DNA of 64,000 nt from Metabacillus_B sp050107715 (GTDB taxonomy: Bacteria; Bacillota; Bacilli; Bacillales; Bacillaceae), in NCBI RefSeq assembly GCF_050107715.1, contig NZ_JBNILN010000006.1, forward strand, positions 1 to 64,000, given 5' to 3'. Numbering within the stretch: position 1 is the first letter of the stretch; each line of letters begins with the position of its first letter. Of this stretch, positions 33,055 through 41,951 are shown piece by piece. The position numbers and the translations under genes were made by a program. The notes below the pieces were generated by a model, which made no database searches, had not been told where the DNA came from, and worked only from the letters and a program-made list of their open reading frames with translations.

Positions 33055-34023
33055 ATGCAGCATTTTCGGCTGGCCATTATTGGAGCTGGAGCCATATTCA
33101 GCAATCATAGACAGGCAGTCAGCCAGGTGCCCGGGCTTGAGTTCATTGCGGCGGCTGATCTTGATGAAGGGAAAAAAGCGCAAATCACCGGACAGGGCCT
33201 TGCTTATTATAAAGATTACAAAACTATGACACTTTTGGAGAAACCGGATGCAGTTGTGATTTCGCTTCCACATCATCTTCACAAGGAAGCAGCTATCTGG
33301 TGTGCCGGACAGAAATGTCATCTGCTAATTGAAAAACCGCTTGCAATCACTTATCAGGATTGTCTGGAAATTGAACATATTTGCGATATAATGGAAATAA
33401 AAGTAATGACTGCTCATGTTCAGCGCTATTTTCCTGAAAAACAGGCAGTGAAAAAGATCATAGTATCCCGTAGGCTGGGGAACCTCTTGGGGATCCTAGA
33501 CAAAAGGCATCTGCCCTATTTTCATTCCGCCAGGCCCGGCTGGTTTTTTGAGAAAGATCAGTGCGGCGGAGGAATTTTTATGAACCTTGGAGCTCATTCT
33601 TTCGATAAGATTCTATGGCTGACAGACCAGAGGCTTGAGGCGGTCAGTTCAGATCTAAAATGGCACACCCGCTACCAGGACATAGAAAGCTCCGGTTGCG
33701 CATTCTTTAAAACGGAGAAGGGAATCCCGGTTAAAATTGAGCTTTGCGGCGAAAACGATGATTTTGTAAATCAAACCGAGCTCCAATTCACAAAAGGAAA
33801 AATTTTATTGGAAACCGGCGCTGGTGCAAGGGTTTTTTCAGATGGCAACTGGTCCGTGCTTTCCCATTCAAATGTTGATCCGTTCAATGGGCTATATGAG
33901 GAGTCTCAACGGCTGTTATCTTCAGCAGCTGAGCGGACAATGTTCATAGAGGAAGCAAAAGAAATCGTTCATCTCATTGAAACCATTTATTCACTTAATA
34001 ATAATTTAGGCGGGTGTCCATAA
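33055..34023 (+). CDS. Gfo/Idh/MocA family oxidoreductase
   Basis: A 322-residue NAD(P)-dependent sugar dehydrogenase-like protein. It has an N-terminal Rossmann fold with LAIIGAGAIFSNHRQA (residues 5-20), the signature LLIEKPLAIT near residue 92 with the conserved Lys of the EKP motif, and a C-terminal alpha/beta substrate domain (GGGIFMNLGAHSFDKILWL near 170, including the usual His). The start is 7 bases after the permease stop (SD AGGAAG). It probably oxidises or reduces a sugar released from the imported compound; the substrate is unknown. Confidence 0.87.
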   Translation: MQHFRLAIIGAGAIFSNHRQAVSQVPGLEFIAAADLDEGKKAQITGQGLAYYKDYKTMTLLEKPDAVVISLPHHLHKEAAIWCAGQKCHLLIEKPLAITYQDCLEIEHICDIMEIKVMTAHVQRYFPEKQAVKKIIVSRRLGNLLGILDKRHLPYFHSARPGWFFEKDQCGGGIFMNLGAHSFDKILWLTDQRLEAVSSDLKWHTRYQDIESSGCAFFKTEKGIPVKIELCGENDDFVNQTELQFTKGKILLETGAGARVFSDGNWSVLSHSNVDPFNGLYEESQRLLSSAAERTMFIEEAKEIVHLIETIYSLNNNLGGCP

Positions 34024-34086
34024 GGGAACCCGCTATTCCTGCAAATCCGTGCTGTATGGGAGTGCTTTTGGGGAGGGGGAGAAAAA

Positions 34087-35661
34087 ATGAGAAATAGAAA
34101 TAAACTGTTGATTATGCTTGCTTCAGGTTTGCTGATGTATTCAGGATCAGCGTGCAGCCATCCAGTTGCCGCACCCAAAAAAGAAAATACGGAAAACGAA
34201 GAAGAAAAAGTGGATCATCGCTTTAGAGCAAGCAAAAAACCGTTGGAAATGACGATTCATCTTCATTATAATGACGGAACGGTTATATTTAATGATGATT
34301 GGAGCACATTCAAAAAAGCTGCGGAAGCTACAAATATAAGCCTCAAAGGTGTGGCTCCCCAAATCTCAACTAAAAGCGAAGAGGCATTCAATTTGATGAT
34401 TGCTTCCGGAAAAATCCCGGATTTTGTTTTTGAGAAAAAAGAAAATCTTAATAAATATGGAAAGGAAGGAGCCTTTATCCCGCTTGAAGATTTAATTAAA
34501 GAACATGCTCCCCATATTCAAAGCTATCTCGATAGGATGCCGGAGATCATGAAGGTTTCAAAGGCTGCTGATGGCCATCTGTATTATCTGCCTTTTATTG
34601 CAGACGGAGAAGCAGCTGAAGGCTGGTTTATCCGCAAGGATTGGCTGGATAACCTTGGACTTGAGGTGCCGCAGACAGTGGAGGAGTATTACAAGGTGCT
34701 TAAGGCTTTCAAAGAGAAAGATCCGAATGGAAACGGCAAAGCAGATGAAATTCCTTTTTTTACGAGAATCAATACAAGAATCTTTGATTTGGCCACCCTC
34801 TGGGGAGGATTCGGTGATTTTTATGTCGATGATGGTAAAGTGGTTTACGGTCCGATGCAAAAAGAATTCGGAATCGCGATGCAAAACCTGGCGAAATGGT
34901 ATGATGAAGGGCTAATAGATCCTGAAATTTTCACGCGGGGTGCCTTGTCGCGGGATATATTGTTCGGAGAAAACAGAGGCGGTTCAACTCATGACTGGTT
35001 CTCGAGTACCACAACGTATAATCATATTTCTAAAAAACACACGCAGGACTTCCTGCTAATCCCCATGGCTCCTCCAGAGAACTCAAACGGAACACGTATA
35101 GAACCGACCATTCGATCACCGTTTAATAATTACACAGGGATCGCAATCGGCCACTCCGTTAAGGACCCTGAAGCGGCGATAAAATATTTGGACTACTTCT
35201 TTACAGAAGAGGGGAGAAGGCTGATGAACTACGGCGTGGAAGGGGAAACGTATACGGTGGAGAATGGAAAGCCCGTATTTAAAAAGGATGTGTTAAACAG
35301 TCCGGATGTCCCGGGAGCGCTGCGCTCTATAGGTGCCCAGATCATGTTCGCTTATCATCAGGACTTTGAATATGAAAAGCAATGGATGGATCCCCTCGCC
35401 CTCGAAGGTGTAGAAGATTACGTTCAGAATGATTACTTTATTAAAGAAGTTCCGGCTCTGAATTTCACAGAAGCAGAAGAGAAAATAAAAAATGATATAG
35501 AATCGGAGATTACGGCGTACAGGGATGAAATGATCCAGAAATGGATGATGGGTGCAGAAGAAGTAGATTTTAAGAAATTCTCAATAAAGCTTCAGGATAT
35601 GGGGATTGAAAAACTGATCAACGTTCATGAAGAGGCTTATAAAAGGTATTTAAGTGAATGA
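34087..35661 (+). CDS. Large extracellular solute-binding lipoprotein (LplA/YtcQ type)
   Basis: A 524-residue lipoprotein. The signal peptide is at residues 1-22 with Cys in SGSAC, followed by a charged linker. The body matches the large binding proteins that work with LplB/LplC-type permeases. It contains the calcium-loop-like motif EKDPNGNGKADEIPF (near 215) and WFIRKDWLDNLGLEVPQTVE (near 180). It ends the operon with no second permease pair, so its partner permeases are either those at 31245/32223 or encoded elsewhere. GGGAGGGGG precedes the ATG. Confidence 0.85.
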   Translation: MRNRNKLLIMLASGLLMYSGSACSHPVAAPKKENTENEEEKVDHRFRASKKPLEMTIHLHYNDGTVIFNDDWSTFKKAAEATNISLKGVAPQISTKSEEAFNLMIASGKIPDFVFEKKENLNKYGKEGAFIPLEDLIKEHAPHIQSYLDRMPEIMKVSKAADGHLYYLPFIADGEAAEGWFIRKDWLDNLGLEVPQTVEEYYKVLKAFKEKDPNGNGKADEIPFFTRINTRIFDLATLWGGFGDFYVDDGKVVYGPMQKEFGIAMQNLAKWYDEGLIDPEIFTRGALSRDILFGENRGGSTHDWFSSTTTYNHISKKHTQDFLLIPMAPPENSNGTRIEPTIRSPFNNYTGIAIGHSVKDPEAAIKYLDYFFTEEGRRLMNYGVEGETYTVENGKPVFKKDVLNSPDVPGALRSIGAQIMFAYHQDFEYEKQWMDPLALEGVEDYVQNDYFIKEVPALNFTEAEEKIKNDIESEITAYRDEMIQKWMMGAEEVDFKKFSIKLQDMGIEKLINVHEEAYKRYLSE

Positions 35662-35913
35662 CTGCGTATACAATCTCAAGTTAGCTGCCAATGATCTAAC
35701 TCCAAATAGGTTATTGAATTGCCTCCGCACTATGTAACCAAAGCAGATAGTCCGTGCCGGTTTATAACGACTGGCACGGGCAGATGGCCCCGCATTACCC
35801 GTCAAAATCCCACCTCATGACTAAAGCCTCAACATAAAATCACATATTTCATAATATTTAGATAAATAAATGATTTCTATATACTTTACTTATACAAGGA
35901 AAGGAGTGGTGGA
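35662..35913 (+). other. Intergenic stretch with one hairpin
   Basis: CCGTGCC (35752-35758) pairs with GGCACGG (35773-35779) but has no T-run, so termination is uncertain. The AT-rich part from about 35830 presumably holds the promoter of the peptidase gene. Nothing else is seen. Confidence 0.35.
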
Positions 35914-37545
35914 ATGAAAAGGCATTTGATTATATGGGCTGCTTCTGCAGCGGCCGCAAGCCTCATTCTGACAGGAGGAAACCCGGAAGCTGCTTCTGCA
36001 GCAGAAACCCCATACTATGGGAAAGAGTACAGCCAGCCTCAACAAGTACTGGACTTGTATCCAGAGCTGGAACCACAGGTTATGACCCCGGCATTTTCAC
36101 GAAAGGGTGAGGCATTCACATCCCAGGAGGAAATGGAAGAATATGTAGATGATCTCCAGAAGAGAACGAGCCATCTTACGGTTAAGGAAATAGGAAAGTC
36201 TGAGTCAGGCCGATCCATTCTAGGTCTGTATTTTTCTAAAGATAAAAAGATCTACCCGTCCTCTCTTTCAAGAAAGCCTACAGTATGGCTTCAGGGACAA
36301 ATTCACGGGAATGAGCCTGCTGCAGGAGAAGCAGTCCTCGCTATGGCAAAAAAGCTATCCGGAAAATTCGGAAATGATGTTCTGGACCATATTAATGTCA
36401 TTATCGTACCGAGAGTGAATCCCGACGGCTCTTATCTGTTCAGCCGTCAGCTTAAAAACGGGCTGGATGGAAACCGGGATCATGTGAAGCTTGAGTCAAG
36501 AGAGCTTCAGGCTATTCACAGCGAGTTTAACAAGTTCATGCCCGAGGTTGTAATTGACGCGCATGAATATGGAGCAGGCCAGGAATTCAGCAAACTGGGA
36601 CTTCTAAAGTATCATGACGTCCTGCTGCTGTCAGGGAAAAATCTAAATATCCCGGAGCGGATCCGGAACATTTCAGATGAACTTTATATTGAGGACACAG
36701 AAGAGGCATTGGATCAACAAGGCTTCTCGAATGAACCCTACTATACAGCGGTTCTGAGCAGCAGCAATGAAATCGAATTGGAAGAGGGAAGTACGGAAGC
36801 GAGAATAGGGCGGAATTCTTTCGGTTTGTCACCTGCTATCTCCTTTTTAGTAGAGACCCGGGGCATTGGGATCGGAAGAGAGAATTTTACAAGAAGGGTA
36901 GCCGCTCAGATAGCCACTCATGAAAACTTGATTAAAACGACTGCTGACAATGCACGCAAAGTAAAAGTACAGGTAGCTGGAGAAAGGCTGAAGCTTGTAA
37001 AAAAAGGACTTCTCCCAAATGATCGGGACAAGATTGTCATAGACAGTGAAAACACGGCTGTTCAAGGCAAAACTCTTGAAATGATCGACATAGAAGAAGG
37101 CAGGGTAAAAGAGGTTCCTGTGAAATATAAGAGTGCTTCTGATGCGAAAGCAACACTTGTAAGAGAAAGACCGACGGCGTATATCCTGGAGCCCGGGCAG
37201 GAAGAAGCTGCAAAAAAGCTTAGAAATCAGGGATTAAAAAGCTTTACACTTAGAAAAGACAAAACTCTTCCCCTCGAAGTGTTCACCGTATCCAATAAGA
37301 AAGAAGACCGGCTTTATGAAGGAATTCAGCTTCATGAAATATCAGCTGAAATCAGCAAGCAGAAGCGAACACTTAAGAAAGGCAGTATCATCTTTTTAAC
37401 GGCTCAGCCTCAGTCCAATCTGCTCTCTCTATCTCTTGAGCCCGAGTCCGTGGACAGCTATGAAAGCTTTGGATTTATTCCTTCTGAAAAGGGGAAACAG
37501 CTTCCGGTTTATCGGTATATGGAGGATCTTCGACAGCTGAAGTAA
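35914..37545 (+). CDS. Secreted M14 family zinc metallopeptidase
   Basis: A 543-residue exported peptidase. The signal peptide is about residues 1-30 (hydrophobic core AASAAAASLILTGG, end ASAAE). The catalytic domain (about 65-345) has zinc ligands in GQIHGNEPAAGE (His and Glu, near 130) and DAHEYGAG (His, near 213), the VNPDGS motif near 170 and a putative catalytic Glu in FLVETRGIGIGRE near 310. The C-terminal about 200 residues form an extra region without a recognised domain. AAGGAG precedes the ATG. It is smaller than, and distinct from, the M14 enzyme at 15842. Specificity (amino acid or gamma-glutamyl peptide) is not readable. Confidence 0.86.
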   Translation: MKRHLIIWAASAAAASLILTGGNPEAASAAETPYYGKEYSQPQQVLDLYPELEPQVMTPAFSRKGEAFTSQEEMEEYVDDLQKRTSHLTVKEIGKSESGRSILGLYFSKDKKIYPSSLSRKPTVWLQGQIHGNEPAAGEAVLAMAKKLSGKFGNDVLDHINVIIVPRVNPDGSYLFSRQLKNGLDGNRDHVKLESRELQAIHSEFNKFMPEVVIDAHEYGAGQEFSKLGLLKYHDVLLLSGKNLNIPERIRNISDELYIEDTEEALDQQGFSNEPYYTAVLSSSNEIELEEGSTEARIGRNSFGLSPAISFLVETRGIGIGRENFTRRVAAQIATHENLIKTTADNARKVKVQVAGERLKLVKKGLLPNDRDKIVIDSENTAVQGKTLEMIDIEEGRVKEVPVKYKSASDAKATLVRERPTAYILEPGQEEAAKKLRNQGLKSFTLRKDKTLPLEVFTVSNKKEDRLYEGIQLHEISAEISKQKRTLKKGSIIFLTAQPQSNLLSLSLEPESVDSYESFGFIPSEKGKQLPVYRYMEDLRQLK

Positions 37546-37584
37546 AAAATAGCTGGATTTGATTTTTTTAGTATGGTAGAATAA

Positions 37585-37596
37585 GAACAAACGTTC
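37585..37596 (+). promoter_or_regulatory. LexA-like palindrome before the intracellular subtilisin gene
   Basis: GAACAAACGTTC fits the core GAAC-N4-GTTC of the Bacillus LexA/DinR box but lacks the outer C and G (AGAAC...GTTCT). It sits right after an extended -10-like TGGTAGAAT (37574-37582). The match is suggestive only. Confidence 0.35.
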
Positions 37597-37648
37597 TGTT
37601 ATCTGCCATGGATACTAATAGTCAGCTATTTCAAAGGAGGACGAGGGT

Positions 37649-38617
37649 ATGAGCAGGGTTCGATTAATTCCATTTAAATTAGAGGAAGTACTTGATTCGG
37701 CTACGGAAGAAACCCCTTATGGAATTCAGATGATTAATGCACCGGAGCTGTGGGAACAGGGAGTAAAGGGAAAGGCCGCTGTCATCGCAATCCTTGACAC
37801 AGGCTGTGATTCAAGCCACCCGGATTTGAAAGACCGCATTATCGGCGGCAAAAGCTTTGTTGAAGGCGATGAGGGGGATTACAGTGACTCCCATTTCCAT
37901 GGGACACATGTTGCAGGCACCGTGGCAGCAAGTCTGAACGGGCAGGGAGTAACAGGAGCAGCCCCTGAGGCACAGCTGTTGATATTGAAGGTTCTTGGAG
38001 ACGATGGGAGCGGTTCTTACGAAGGAATCACCGATGCCATTCGCTATGCAGCCGAATGGAAGGGGGAGAACGGGGAAACAGTACGCGTAATCTCCATGTC
38101 ACTTGGTGGTCCTGAGGATGTTCCTGAACTTCATGAGGCAATCCGCGACGCTGTTGCTAAGCAAATTCTTGTCGTCTGTGCTGCAGGCAATGAGGGCGAC
38201 GGAAGGGAAGAAACATCTGAGCAGGCTTATCCAGGGTTTTATAAGGAAGTAGTTCAGGTAGGGGCTATAAACGAAAAAAAGGAACTGGCAGACTTTTCGA
38301 ATACGAACGATGAAATTGATCTCGTTGCACCCGGAGTGAATATTTTATCCACCTACCCCGGCGGCAAATATGCAAAGCTATCCGGGACTTCTATGTCTAC
38401 CCCTCATGCATCTGCAGCAGCAGCTCTTCTTATTCAAAAAGAAGAAAAAGAATTTGGAAGAGCACTGACAGAACCTGAGGTCTATGCCCAGCTTTGCAAA
38501 AATACAGTCTCGATCGGTCTTTCCAAAAAAGCGGAAGGCAACGGGCTCGTATTTCTTAGGGCAAGTGAACAAGAGAGAGCAGATACGAAAAAGCCGTCTG
38601 CCGAAGCTTCTAAATAA
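37649..38617 (+). CDS. isp: Intracellular subtilisin-type serine protease (Isp)
   Basis: A 322-residue S8 peptidase without signal peptide, close to the 319 residues of B. subtilis IspA. The short N-terminal prosegment contains LIPFKLEEV, the LIPY/F motif that blocks the active site until it is cleaved. The catalytic triad is Asp in AILDTGCDSSHPD (near 50), His in HFHGTHVAGT (near 87) and Ser in LSGTSMSTPHA (near 250), with the oxyanion Asn in VCAAGNEGDG. It degrades cytoplasmic proteins in stationary phase and sporulation. AAAGGAGG precedes the ATG. A LexA-like palindrome lies upstream. Confidence 0.92.
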   Translation: MSRVRLIPFKLEEVLDSATEETPYGIQMINAPELWEQGVKGKAAVIAILDTGCDSSHPDLKDRIIGGKSFVEGDEGDYSDSHFHGTHVAGTVAASLNGQGVTGAAPEAQLLILKVLGDDGSGSYEGITDAIRYAAEWKGENGETVRVISMSLGGPEDVPELHEAIRDAVAKQILVVCAAGNEGDGREETSEQAYPGFYKEVVQVGAINEKKELADFSNTNDEIDLVAPGVNILSTYPGGKYAKLSGTSMSTPHASAAAALLIQKEEKEFGRALTEPEVYAQLCKNTVSIGLSKKAEGNGLVFLRASEQERADTKKPSAEASK

Positions 38618-39102
38618 TCGATCAAGCTTTGTCTGATGTGGAAACTTTTGAGAGCCGCTGCGGGTATGGGCGGTTCTTTTGTTTTGGCTATGTTAAAGCG
38701 TGGTTTTTTAAAGCGAATGCCTGGAGCAAAAGTCAACAGCGCTTTATTGATTCAGCATTGCAACTTGTTAAGAAAATTGCCGTATAATTATTGCCGGCAG
38801 AGTAACCAGCAGATGTTTTTTGATTAAGCCCTGCGGCTTATCCGAGACCTTGCCTGCATGGCGGGTAAAGAGGATTAAAAGGCTCAGGCAGATGAAAAAG
38901 CAAGGTGGAAGCAACTAACAAAAAATATGAGAACGCACTATAAAAAGTAAAAAAGCAACGGCTCCCCGGCCGCTGCTTTTTCCATTTAGAAGTGTTCGAT
39001 AGAATGCACCAGATTAGAAGGTTTAGCTTCTGGAGAGGGTGAAGGATGTTGTGCACTCGCATTGGAGTTCCGAACCAGCAGTCACCTGGCAGTCCTAAGA
39101 TT
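38618..39102 (+). other. Long intergenic stretch with a bidirectional terminator
   Basis: The only clear element is the hairpin at 38951-38981. Several short frames here lack ribosome binding sites and look spurious. ATTAAGCCCTGCGGCTTATCC at about 38823 can form a weak small hairpin. Confidence 0.4.
38951..38981. terminator. Bidirectional terminator
   Basis: AAAAGCAACGGC pairs with GCCGCTGCTTTTT (one mismatch), with T-runs on both strands. It separates the protease gene from the small minus-strand gene at 39103. Confidence 0.7.
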
Positions 39103-39276
39103 CTAATACCCTATATGATCATCAAAAAAGAAAGCAACGATGATAACGAAAACTAGAAGAATGGATGATAGATTCATAAAATGGGCATACTTTGTAAAAT
39201 AAAGAATTTTCGCCAGGAAATACAATAGTACGGATAATACTGAGCACGCCATACAAATCTTAGAGGTCAGCCTCAT
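39103..39276 (-). CDS. Small two-helix membrane protein
   Basis: A 57-residue protein with two hydrophobic segments (about 8-24, MACSVLSVLLYFLAKILYF; about 34-50, LSSILLVFVIIVAFFF) joined by a short loop. AAAGGAG lies 10 bases before the ATG on the minus strand, supporting translation. I recognise no family. It ends near a hairpin at 38951-38981. Function unknown; small paired-helix proteins like this are common in Bacillaceae. Confidence 0.6.
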   Translation of the reverse strand: MRLTSKICMACSVLSVLLYFLAKILYFTKYAHFMNLSSILLVFVIIVAFFFDDHIGY

Positions 39277-39640
39277 AATGAATGATCTCCTTTATCTTTT
39301 TCCAGTGCTCCCCTTAAATAAAACGTATTCTTTATTTATATTCTATACCCATAATCTATTCGAAAGTAATGACGCTTTTATGTACCAATTACAAAAGAGG
39401 ATAATGGATGTGTTTCCCATTCATTATTGGCAGGAAAGGGTTCCTAATGAATCATCAGCATATAAAATAAAGGGATTATTGTAAGATGAATGTCTTGGGC
39501 AGATGTACTTCCGATACGTGAGGCTGTCCCTGAGTATAAGCATCCGTACCTGCACACCGGTCCCCGTAAAGCTTATTTCCTATTATCGGGAATGTCTAAG
39601 CTTCAGCATGCATACCTTTTGTTTGAAGGTACAATCAATC
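39277..39640 (+). other. Intergenic stretch
   Basis: It holds an AT-rich part (39277-39480) whose 68-codon plus frame lacks a ribosome binding site and overlaps the control region of the minus-strand gene at 39103. I see no convincing gene, RNA or repeat. Confidence 0.4.
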
Positions 39641-39656
39641 GGGAGGATGAGTGCAG

Positions 39657-39941
39657 TTGAAGGAATTTTTCCAATTTAATAAGATGATTACACCGGCTAT
39701 TATAACGATTATTTTTTATATCGGAAGCGGGATCAGTGTCCTTACAGGATTCATCATGATGGTTAATTCTTCAGATTCAATGACGCCAGGTCTTCAAGTA
39801 TTGATGGGACTTTTTACAATGCTGCTCGGTCCGTTTGCGATTCGGATTTATTGTGAACTCCTTATTGTGATGTTCAAGATGAATGAGTCTCTTGGAAAAA
39901 TTGCTTCTGACCGGAATGAGGATGAAGAGAAGCTTGTTTAA
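39657..39941 (+). CDS. DUF4282 small membrane protein
   Basis: A protein of about 94 residues with two hydrophobic segments (about 12-38 and 48-75) and an acidic tail (SDRNEDEEKLV). It resembles DUF4282 proteins, including the N-terminal FFQFNKMITP opening and ...FAIRIYCELLIVMFKMNESL. Starts GTG 39651 and TTG 39657 are both in frame; GGGAGG (39641-39646) is best spaced for TTG 39657. Function unknown. It lies just upstream of the thiamine operon leader but ends before the riboswitch, so it is probably a separate transcript. Confidence 0.7.
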   Translation: MKEFFQFNKMITPAIITIIFYIGSGISVLTGFIMMVNSSDSMTPGLQVLMGLFTMLLGPFAIRIYCELLIVMFKMNESLGKIASDRNEDEEKLV

Positions 39942-39987
39942 AGCTTGCTTAATCGCTCATGGAAGGATACACTACTAGTAAATATAA

Positions 39988-40078
39988 GGGAACGGGAGCT
40001 TGCAGAAGCAGGCTGAGAGTGGGGCTAATCTGCCGCAGACCGGAGGAACCTGTTGGATAATGCCAGCGCAGGGAGAAT
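39988..40078 (+). ncRNA. TPP riboswitch (THI box) of the thiMDE operon
   Basis: The conserved elements are in order: GGGAGCTTGC, GGCTGAGAGT (J2-3 pyrimidine sensor), GACCGG, GAACCTGTT and GGATAATGCCAGCGCAGGGA. Thiamine pyrophosphate binding would favour the terminator at 40105-40140 and shut off thiamine salvage genes. Confidence 0.95.
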
Positions 40079-40104
40079 GTACAGCTTTATCATGTTCTGA
40101 TGAT

Positions 40105-40140
40105 AAAAGGCATTTTGCTCCTATGCGAAATGCCTTTTTT
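40105..40140 (+). terminator. Riboswitch-controlled terminator
   Basis: AAAAGGCATTTTGC (40105-40118) pairs with GCGAAATGCCTTTT (40125-40138), followed by T residues. It is placed right after the TPP aptamer, as in an attenuation switch. The following 187 bases to thiM are unusually GC-rich and hold no gene. Confidence 0.85.
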
Positions 40141-40327
40141 GCTGTTTATCAGGTGGAGGATCCTTCGGCAGGCGCCCTCCCTTTCCGGAAGCAGGGGAAT
40201 GGCAGAGGAGGGGCAGTTCAGGGCTGCGGCAGAACAATGCGCACCCTGCAGTAGGTTATTTTCCACATACCTGCGCTTTCGGCCGTGCTTGCGGGATGCA
40301 GCTCTTATCCGGAGAGGATGAATAAAA

Positions 40328-41140
40328 ATGAATGGAAATGATGCTGGGATTTTACTGACCAAAGTGAGAAAGACCAATCCGCTTATACATAATATCACGA
40401 ATATTGTCGTAGCTAATTTTACAGCCAATGGGCTTCTTGCCCTGGGCGCATCCCCGGTTATGGCGGATGCAATCGAAGAGGTGGAGGAAATGGCTGCAAT
40501 GGCGGGGGCCCTGGTATTGAATATCGGCACCCTGAATAGCCGGACAGTGGAGTCTATGCTTCTTGCGGGAAAAGCGGCAAATAACCATGGCGTGCCGGTT
40601 GTATTGGACCCAGTAGCAGCAGGAGCAACAGAACTGAGGACTAAATCAGCCCAAAGAATTTTAGAAGAGGTAGAAATAGCGGTCATTAGGGGAAATGCAG
40701 CTGAAATTGCCAATGTGGCTGGTGAGAAATGGACGATTAAAGGCGTGGATTCAGGAAAGGCAGAGGGGGACATCAAGGAGCTTGCCATTTCGGCAGCATC
40801 TACGCTTCAAACAGTTGTTGCCGTTACCGGTCCTGTTGATTATATTTCAGACGGAGCCCAGGTTATTTCCGTTTCAAACGGTCACCCAATCTTGACGAAA
40901 GTGACGGGCACCGGCTGTCTCTTAAGCTCAACTGTAGGAGCTTTTTTGGCGGTCGAAGAGAATCATCTTTCCGCCGCATCGGCTGCGCTTGCTTTCTATG
41001 GTACGGCTGCTGAAGCAGCCGTAAGGAATGTGAAGGACCTGGGACCGGGAAGCTTCCAGATGGAGTTTATTAATCAGCTCTCATTAATCAGTGAAAAAGA
41101 TGTGTCAGAACGGTCAGCTATTGAAGCGGGAGGGGTGTAG
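40328..41140 (+). CDS. thiM: Hydroxyethylthiazole kinase
   Basis: A 270-residue ribokinase-fold enzyme that phosphorylates 4-methyl-5-(2-hydroxyethyl)thiazole with ATP, a salvage step toward thiamine phosphate. Conserved motifs: NPLIHNITNIVVANFTANGL near the N-terminus, VVLDPVAAGATELR near residue 90 and the catalytic TKVTGTGCLLSSTVGAFLA near 195, with the catalytic Cys in GTGC. GGAGAGG precedes the ATG. First gene of thiM-thiD-thiE, one base before thiD. Confidence 0.97.
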   Translation: MNGNDAGILLTKVRKTNPLIHNITNIVVANFTANGLLALGASPVMADAIEEVEEMAAMAGALVLNIGTLNSRTVESMLLAGKAANNHGVPVVLDPVAAGATELRTKSAQRILEEVEIAVIRGNAAEIANVAGEKWTIKGVDSGKAEGDIKELAISAASTLQTVVAVTGPVDYISDGAQVISVSNGHPILTKVTGTGCLLSSTVGAFLAVEENHLSAASAALAFYGTAAEAAVRNVKDLGPGSFQMEFINQLSLISEKDVSERSAIEAGGV

Positions 41141-41141
41141 T

Positions 41142-41951
41142 ATGACGAAAAAAGCATTAACGATAGCCGGATCCGATAGTGGAGGCGGTGCCGGGATTCA
41201 GGCTGATCTTAAAACATTTCAAGAGCTTGGTGTTTATGGAATGAGCGCGTTAACAGCAGTAACAGCTCAAAATACGCTCGGTGTGCATGGAGTTTATCCA
41301 TTATCGGCCGAGGCTGTAACCTCGCAGCTGGAGGCTGTAGGGGAGGATCTTTCTCCTGATGCTGTCAAAACAGGGATGCTTTTCAGCGCAGACATCATAA
41401 AAAATACTGCAGAATCAATCAGGAAATTCGGATGGACAAACGTGGTAATTGATCCAGTTATGATTGCAAAGGGCGGCAGCACTCTCCTGCAGAAGGAGGC
41501 AATAAAGGCCATGGTTAAAGACTTGCTTCCGCTTGCTTCAATTGTCACCCCGAACCTTCCGGAAGCAGAGGCGCTAACAGGAAAGGAAATTCGCTCTGAA
41601 GCGGATAAAAAAGAGGCCTGCTTCGCCGTAGTCGGAATGGGGGCTGCTTCCTGCCTCATTAAAGGCGGCCATGATGGCGACGAAGAGCAGTCCTCTGATC
41701 TGTTTTATGATGGAGAGAGCTTCACCAGGCTGACAGGGAAGCGGATTAATACAAAACACACTCACGGGACAGGCTGCACATTTTCAGCTGCTCTTGCAGC
41801 GGAACTGGCTAAAGGGGTTTCCCTGCAGGAGGCCGCTGATACAGCAAAACAATTTATCCAGGCCGCTATTGAAGAAACGCTGGAAATAGGAGCAGGTCAT
41901 GGGCCGACGAATCATTGGGCATACCAGCAAAGGAACAGAGCCAATGATTAA
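41142..41951 (+). CDS. thiD: Hydroxymethylpyrimidine/phosphomethylpyrimidine kinase
   Basis: A 269-residue ribokinase-family enzyme that phosphorylates HMP and HMP-P to HMP-PP. It starts TKKALTIAGSDSGGGAGIQA and has VTPNLPEAEALTGK near residue 130 and the anion-hole motif HTHGTGCTFSAALAAEL near 205. The frame is open upstream inside thiM, but GGGAGGGG before ATG 41142 fixes the start. The end overlaps thiE by 8 bases. Second gene of the TPP-riboswitch operon. Confidence 0.96.
   Translation: MTKKALTIAGSDSGGGAGIQADLKTFQELGVYGMSALTAVTAQNTLGVHGVYPLSAEAVTSQLEAVGEDLSPDAVKTGMLFSADIIKNTAESIRKFGWTNVVIDPVMIAKGGSTLLQKEAIKAMVKDLLPLASIVTPNLPEAEALTGKEIRSEADKKEACFAVVGMGAASCLIKGGHDGDEEQSSDLFYDGESFTRLTGKRINTKHTHGTGCTFSAALAAELAKGVSLQEAADTAKQFIQAAIEETLEIGAGHGPTNHWAYQQRNRAND

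Noticed and set aside
39278..39484. 68-codon plus frame in an AT-rich stretch
   Set aside because: No ribosome binding site, and it starts on top of the upstream signals of the minus-strand small membrane gene at 39103.
40000..40254. 84-codon frame across the TPP riboswitch
   Set aside because: It reads through the conserved aptamer and terminator, so its sequence is explained by RNA structure.
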